Shown here one piece after another: positions 7,001-9,573 of a stretch of DNA of 9,573 nucleotides (positions are counted from its first letter, which is position 1; each line of letters begins with the position of its first letter). The notes beneath the pieces were generated by a model. The model did no database searches. It worked only from the letters and a program-made list of their open reading frames with translations, and was not told where the DNA came from. Location of the stretch: assembly GCA_947651335.1 (NCBI GenBank), contig CANSYV010000035.1, positions 1 to 9,573 of the forward strand. Reading direction: 5' to 3'. The stretch comes from an uncultured Lachnospiraceae bacterium. GTDB taxonomy: Bacteria > Bacillota > Clostridia > Lachnospirales > Lachnospiraceae. The translations under genes and the position numbers were made by a program.

Positions 7001-8963
7001 TGTAGATGTAATCATACCCGCTTTCTACCTCCGTCTGTCCATCAAAGGTCAATGCCATTCCCCGGGATGCCTCCGGCGAAGTGTAGGTCCATGTGTAATC
7101 AGAACCGCTGGTATAGCTATGAGCCGATTCCAAATAGTGCCAGTCTGTCACTGTTCCCCCCGCAGGATACCGGGTATCACCCACCCTGACATTAATCTGA
7201 GTTGTGGCAGCTGCCGTATCGGCATAGCTGTCTTTCAACGAAACGGTAATGGTGCCTCTTCCAGCCTCTGTGGCAGTAATCTCCAAATCATGCTGATGGT
7301 TCCCATACCAGCCGCCTTTCCAGCTGCAGGTGAATCCAGAACCGCTTTCCGCATAGTTGAGATAGAATCTGTCCGGAAGATTTCCTCCTGCTGTCAGGGT
7401 AATTGTCTTAGATTCCCCCGCCTGAGCCAGAACCACATCCCGTTCTGACGGGGTCACTGTGGCCGGGTCCTGGTCCGGATTTTCATCGGACAGACTCTTT
7501 CGAAGGTCAATGATTCCATTGCCATAATAACGGTCCCACCCGCTGGTCCCCAGGTCACGGCAGGAATCCTTCATGGCATCCTGCAGCTGCGCCGGAGTAT
7601 ATGAGGCATTTGCCAGTTTTAATAACGCAGCACATGCCGCCGCATGGGGTGTGGCCATGGATGTACCATTTAACGAGCGATAGCTTCCACCAGGCACACA
7701 GCTGACAATATCCACACCCGGCGCGCACAAATCCACTTCATTTCCATAATTAGAAAAATATGCTTTCGTCTCGCTGCTGTCAATGGCCGCCACGGTAACC
7801 GCTTCCTCCACATGTGCCGGGCACTCATTGGATGTATTAATATTGTCGTTTCCCGCTGCCACCACACAGAGGGCATTTTTAGAGGCAGCATAGCTGACAG
7901 CATTGTCTATCTCGCTGCTGTGTCCGCCTCCCAGGCTCATATTGATTACGTCCGCCCCCTGGTCAGCGGCATACCGAATCCCGTTGGCCACATTGGAAGT
8001 ACTTCCTTTGCCCTGGGAATTCAGGACACGTACCGGAATAATCTTGATATTCGTAAGTTCCATGGTGGCATCCACAACTGTTCCGGCCACATGGGTACCG
8101 TGGTAATGTCCGTCATCCGCATTTGAATCATTATCCACAAAATCCTTTCCGGAGAGAACCCGTCCTTCCAGGTATGTATGGGAGGCATCCACTCCTGTGT
8201 CAACCACTGCCACTTTCACTGTACGGGAAGATACGGAACCTGCATAGGCGGCATACTCGTCTGCACCGATGTTTCCGATTCCCCATGATTTATGCTGTGA
8301 GGCTCTTTTTGCCCCCATTTCTCCATCCAGGTCTTCTCTCCCGGTCTCTTTTGTATCATTTTCGGAGCTGTAGATAGCCATTTTCCTGTCCGGCTCCGCA
8401 TATTCAACCGAGTCCATCCCATTGAGAACTGCCGCGGCTTCCTCTGCCAATTGGCTGTCAGAAAACTGAACGGTATAACGTCCTTCCATATCTGAAACTA
8501 CTTTCTGTACGCCCTCATACTGGGAAAATTCCAGGTTCCCTGCCCCCTTAATCAACAGGCGGGCACTCTCATATTCTCCTCCGCTGAAAACGCCCATATC
8601 TTCCTGGTCTTTCACCAGTTCGGAGACAGCCGTGTAATAGTCCATGGAGGTCTGGGCCGCATAAACCTCAAACACACCCATGTCATCTTCCTGTCCTATC
8701 TCTTCGTTGGGAGTCTCTGCCTCCGCCTGAAACTCCTCCTCGTCTGCAGCCTCTGCCGTCTCAGGCTCTGCTTGTGCATCAGCCTCCTTTTCCTCAGTTC
8801 CTGCAATTTCCGCAGGTTCTACAGTTTCCACCGTTTCTGCGTCGTTCACGGAAAGTATATCTTCCGCCTCTGCCCCTGCCGCCCATACCGGGGAACAGAC
8901 CAGGCATACGCACATGACAGCCGCTGTCATGAATGAAGTCATGCGCCGCCAAAATCGCTTCAT
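4053..8963 (-). CDS. Secreted multidomain subtilisin-like (S8) protease with CUB-like, cohesin, dockerin and leucine-rich modules
   Basis: This 1636-residue exoprotein has a signal peptide (1-29, probable cleavage near VWAA), an acidic Glu/Ala-rich linker (about 31-98) and an I9-like propeptide (about 100-198, ending VEYAEPD). The S8 catalytic domain follows (about 224-490) with an intact triad: Asp255 in VAVVDTGVD, His288 in HGTHVAGT and Ser435 in NGTSMATPH. Asn372 in VAAGND is the oxyanion residue. Next come an Ig-like domain (about 505-595), four CUB-like repeats (605-1032), a cohesin (about 1041-1169), a type I dockerin (1172-1231), a second cohesin (about 1251-1377), an Ig-like module (1389-1460) and a basic BspA-type leucine-rich tail (about 1470-1636). 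It should be an active, auto-processed extracellular endopeptidase; the substrate is unknown. No LPXTG motif or C-terminal membrane segment is present, so surface retention would rely on the accessory modules. The start has AGGAGG (8972-8977) 8 nt upstream. It is transcribed divergently from the AAA ATPase gene. Confidence 0.93.
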   Translation of the reverse strand: MKRFWRRMTSFMTAAVMCVCLVCSPVWAAGAEAEDILSVNDAETVETVEPAEIAGTEEKEADAQAEPETAEAADEEEFQAEAETPNEEIGQEDDMGVFEVYAAQTSMDYYTAVSELVKDQEDMGVFSGGEYESARLLIKGAGNLEFSQYEGVQKVVSDMEGRYTVQFSDSQLAEEAAAVLNGMDSVEYAEPDRKMAIYSSENDTKETGREDLDGEMGAKRASQHKSWGIGNIGADEYAAYAGSVSSRTVKVAVVDTGVDASHTYLEGRVLSGKDFVDNDSNADDGHYHGTHVAGTVVDATMELTNIKIIPVRVLNSQGKGSTSNVANGIRYAADQGADVINMSLGGGHSSEIDNAVSYAASKNALCVVAAGNDNINTSNECPAHVEEAVTVAAIDSSETKAYFSNYGNEVDLCAPGVDIVSCVPGGSYRSLNGTSMATPHAAACAALLKLANASYTPAQLQDAMKDSCRDLGTSGWDRYYGNGIIDLRKSLSDENPDQDPATVTPSERDVVLAQAGESKTITLTAGGNLPDRFYLNYAESGSGFTCSWKGGWYGNHQHDLEITATEAGRGTITVSLKDSYADTAAATTQINVRVGDTRYPAGGTVTDWHYLESAHSYTSGSDYTWTYTSPEASRGMALTFDGQTEVESGYDYIYIYSGSATDGDDVLVGTYTGTDLAGQTINVSGQTVKIRLTSDSSVEKWGFKVTELEPTDVKYPHGSEQVDDWHDLESQHDYEGGSDYTWVYTYPGDAEKLDVTFSEETKVEGYPYDHIHVMDGSGTEVGVYYGTDLAGQTVPVPGKTVKIRLVSDSTLNYYGFRVSDLKAVSAGDDGDTVVDDWRELESKHNYDNNYDHTWVYTRPGNASSLDVTFDEQTKVENSYDHIYIYTGDGTQVGDYTGDELAGKTINVSGSTVKIRLTSDGSVAYYGFKVTDVKEGGSSSFPESEHDYENNFDYTWRWTGPEDALNLDVTFDDQTKVENRYDHIYIYDGSDVQLGDYTGTELAGKTIRVPGNVVKIRLTSDSSLTYYGFKVTDITPLYSNTNVEIKAQDISAPSGALAEVPVTISGNPGIAGLSFDVSYDENLMTLASAEAGSVLNKGTLTVNRNIVNWYNNDNVTEDGTLLTLKFRINSNAEQGSSTVNVGLHGGKKNLRDKDNTYIEAVYQTGIISITGGLLGDLTGDGDLTVGDVVCLNRALDELIELDERQQRLADVDKDGELTIGDLIRLHRIVLGEISPSAELAAVGIQEETPERTVNISVGSGTVLRGGKISLPVEISNNYGIAGMDFCISIPDGWILDSISKGSLLENIGTFEVRENNVLWYSNKNVIDNGVLFYVNLTAGEEAQAGAVSVSLKDGKINSLVNQNINSIGADFTDGRVTLEEKDTPKDPIHISSTTIERIPNQDYTGQAIRPELTIRDGNKTLEEGTDYTVSYYNNVKPGTALVTITGKGGYTGLAFTSFTIEGDEPVIEKGRTYTVGNLKYKVTNARTNGTGTVTVTGARNKSITSVTIGKTVKINGITLKVTAIASQAFKGCTKLKTVKVNANVTQIGKDTFKGDKKLQKVTISSTALKSIGGQAFYGCSKLTSITLKTSRLNSVGKNAVKGIGKKAVIKVPSKKVKAYKRLFSKKTGFRSPMKVKK
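4056..4799 (-). other. C-terminal Ig-like and BspA-type leucine-rich segments of the protease
   Basis: Residues 1389-1460 contain YTGQAIRPELTI, EEGTDYTVSYYNN and GKGGYTG. This is the repeat style of Ig-like modules found next to leucine-rich segments in many clostridial surface proteins. Residues about 1520-1595 contain two BspA/LRR_5-like units (IASQAFKGCTKLKTVKV and IGGQAFYGCSKLTSITL) plus weaker ones. The end is Lys-rich (VKAYKRLFSKKTGF), a frequent closing motif of such proteins. A role in adhesion or wall binding is inferred; the strong positive charge would suit binding to anionic wall polymers. Confidence 0.75.
4833..5843 (-). other. Cohesin-dockerin-cohesin block of the protease
   Basis: Residues 1041-1169 and 1251-1377 each read as a cohesin-type beta-sandwich. 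They share the order PV.IS...GIAG..F, then an LL or VL strand, then NWYNNDNVTEDGTLL or LWYSNKNVIDNGVLF. Between them, residues 1172-1231 form a type I dockerin with two calcium loops: Asp1175, Asp1179, Asp1181 and Asp1186 in the first, and Asp1209, Asp1211, Asp1213 and Asp1220 in the second. Each loop is followed by a helix (VVCLNRAL and LIRLHRIVLG). In cellulosomes, a dockerin on one protein binds a cohesin on another. Which partners these domains choose cannot be read from the sequence. Confidence 0.8.
5868..7151 (-). repeat. Four tandem CUB-like domains in the protease
   Basis: Four units of about 93-102 residues (605-706, 722-820, 834-931, 940-1032) share the pattern LES.H.Y....DYTW.Y..P, then LDVTF..QTKVE..YDHIYIY.G, then G.YTG.ELAGKTI.V.G..VKIRLTSD.S..YYGFKVTD. 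This matches the core of CUB domains, including the conserved YD.I.IY.G and SD.S....GF motifs. It lacks the disulfide cysteines of animal CUB domains. The Glu, Asp and Asp positions that bind calcium in CUB proteins appear to be kept. Units C and D are the most alike; units A and B are more divergent. Confidence 0.82.
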
Positions 8964-9013
8964 ACTGATACCCTCCTCTTCTTATTTGAATCCTTTGTCA
9001 TAGATATGATTTT

Positions 9014-9019
9014 ATTATA
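9014..9019 (-). promoter_or_regulatory. Candidate -10 element of the protease gene
   Basis: A perfect TATAAT on the minus strand lies 50 nt before the protease ATG and leaves room for a short leader carrying the AGGAGG site. No hexamer resembling TTGACA is found 16-18 nt upstream, so the promoter may be activator-dependent or use another sigma factor. Confidence 0.4.
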
Positions 9020-9123
9020 CAGCAGAAACACAATTATTGGTAGCTTTTTCATAATATTGCTCAAACTTTTAACTTTTATGAAAGCTTCCGCCTGAAATTT
9101 AGCCGTTCCATTTATTTTGTCTG

Positions 9124-9152
9124 TTGACCGCAGCCACAACTTACAGTAGAAT
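9124..9152 (+). promoter_or_regulatory. Promoter of the AAA ATPase gene
   Basis: TTGACC (9124-9129), a 17-nt spacer and TAGAAT (9147-9152) each differ from the sigma-A consensus by one base. Transcription would begin near 9159, giving a leader of roughly 85 nt. It diverges from the protease promoter, with about 105 nt between the two -10 elements. Confidence 0.65.
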
Positions 9153-9242
9153 ATAAATGAAAAGAAACCCTGTATGCAAATAAAGTGTGGATTTATGGAG
9201 TATCGGTATCTAAAAAAGAATCGTAAAAAAGGAAGTGCTTCC

Positions 9243-9573
9243 ATGAGTTATCAAGAAATTGCTAAAAACATGATTGACCGCCTGCCCAAAAAATTTAACG
9301 TCACCGGTCTCTGCATTCCAAACCGGCACTATATGGCTGATATCAGCGAAAAACTCCATACCATCCTCTCAGACTATATCCAAGCCGGAAAATACTTCAC
9401 CATCAACCGGGCCAGACAGTATGGAAAAACCACCACACTATATCTTCTGGAACAGCTGCTGAAAGAGGATTACCTGGTGATACGCCTCAGCTTTGAGGCC
9501 GCAGATGAAATGTTCGTATCCTTCAATACACTGGCCCAGGGACTAATTCGGAAAATCAGCCGGATTCTGAAGC
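9243..9573 (+). CDS. AAA-family ATPase, N-terminal part (cut by window end)
   Basis: The first 110 residues are visible. After a short helical start comes NVTGLCIPNRHYMADISEK (19-37), then GKYFTINRARQYGKTTTL (49-66), then YLVIRLSFE (77-85). Together these resemble the start of the AAA-like ATPases common in clostridia (related to the AAA_35 or AAA-ATPase_like groups). The P-loop is ARQYGKTT (57-64), with Lys62 and Thr63 as nucleotide-binding residues; the first Gly of the classical Walker A motif is absent, which I recall as usual for this group. The exact family and any C-terminal nuclease or sensor domain cannot be seen. The start is supported by AAGGAAG (9229-9235) 7 nt before the ATG and by a promoter upstream. 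Its function in cells is unknown to me. Confidence 0.75.
   Translation, partial: MSYQEIAKNMIDRLPKKFNVTGLCIPNRHYMADISEKLHTILSDYIQAGKYFTINRARQYGKTTTLYLLEQLLKEDYLVIRLSFEAADEMFVSFNTLAQGLIRKISRILK

Noticed and set aside
5868..7151. Tandem repeats as a CRISPR array or recent DNA duplication
   Set aside because: The repeat is at protein-domain level with units of roughly 300-350 nt and clear sequence divergence. There are no short identical repeats with unique spacers.
8960..9244. 94-residue minus-strand open frame upstream of the protease
   Set aside because: It spans the intergenic region including the protease -10 element, overlaps the protease start by a few bases, has no family features, and crosses the ATPase gene start.

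Overview
The window looks like chromosomal DNA from a Gram-positive gut-type clostridium, most likely a Lachnospiraceae member. The evidence is the strong AGGAGG-type ribosome binding sites, sigma-A type promoters, a lysine riboswitch on dapA, long-form HPF, a eukaryote-type HisA, and a secreted protein ending in Ig-like and BspA-type leucine-rich segments of a style common in that family. The family assignment is inference. No phage, IS, CRISPR, tRNA or rRNA feature was seen.

Layout. All genes but the last lie on the minus strand, so transcription runs from high to low coordinates. At 9243-9573 (+) is the 5' part of an AAA-family ATPase gene with its own promoter. It diverges from a 1636-residue secreted subtilisin-like protease (8963-4053). 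A perfect 12-bp hairpin follows the protease stop. Next comes a strong promoter (3947-3975), a lysine riboswitch (3750-3926) and an intrinsic terminator (3692-3716), which together control dapA (3647-2757) and dapB (2698-1940). A small Asp/Asn-rich lipoprotein gene (1857-1420) lies 82 nt further on with no clear terminator before it, so it may be the last gene of the dap transcript; a good terminator (1367-1398) follows it. A eukaryote-type HisA (1302-529) and the start of hpf (397-1, cut by the window edge) then appear as separate units, each with a candidate promoter.

How the genes work together. dapA and dapB are consecutive steps of the diaminopimelate/lysine pathway and share one lysine-sensing leader. 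The hisA-like gene (histidine synthesis) and hpf (ribosome hibernation) are neighbours with no evident functional link to dap.

The most unusual item is the protease. It combines a signal peptide, acidic linker, propeptide, S8 catalytic domain, an Ig-like domain, four CUB-like repeats, cohesin-dockerin-cohesin, a second Ig-like domain and a basic leucine-rich tail. Having both partners of the cohesin/dockerin pair in one protease chain suggests a multi-protein or self-associating surface assembly built around proteolysis rather than polysaccharide breakdown.
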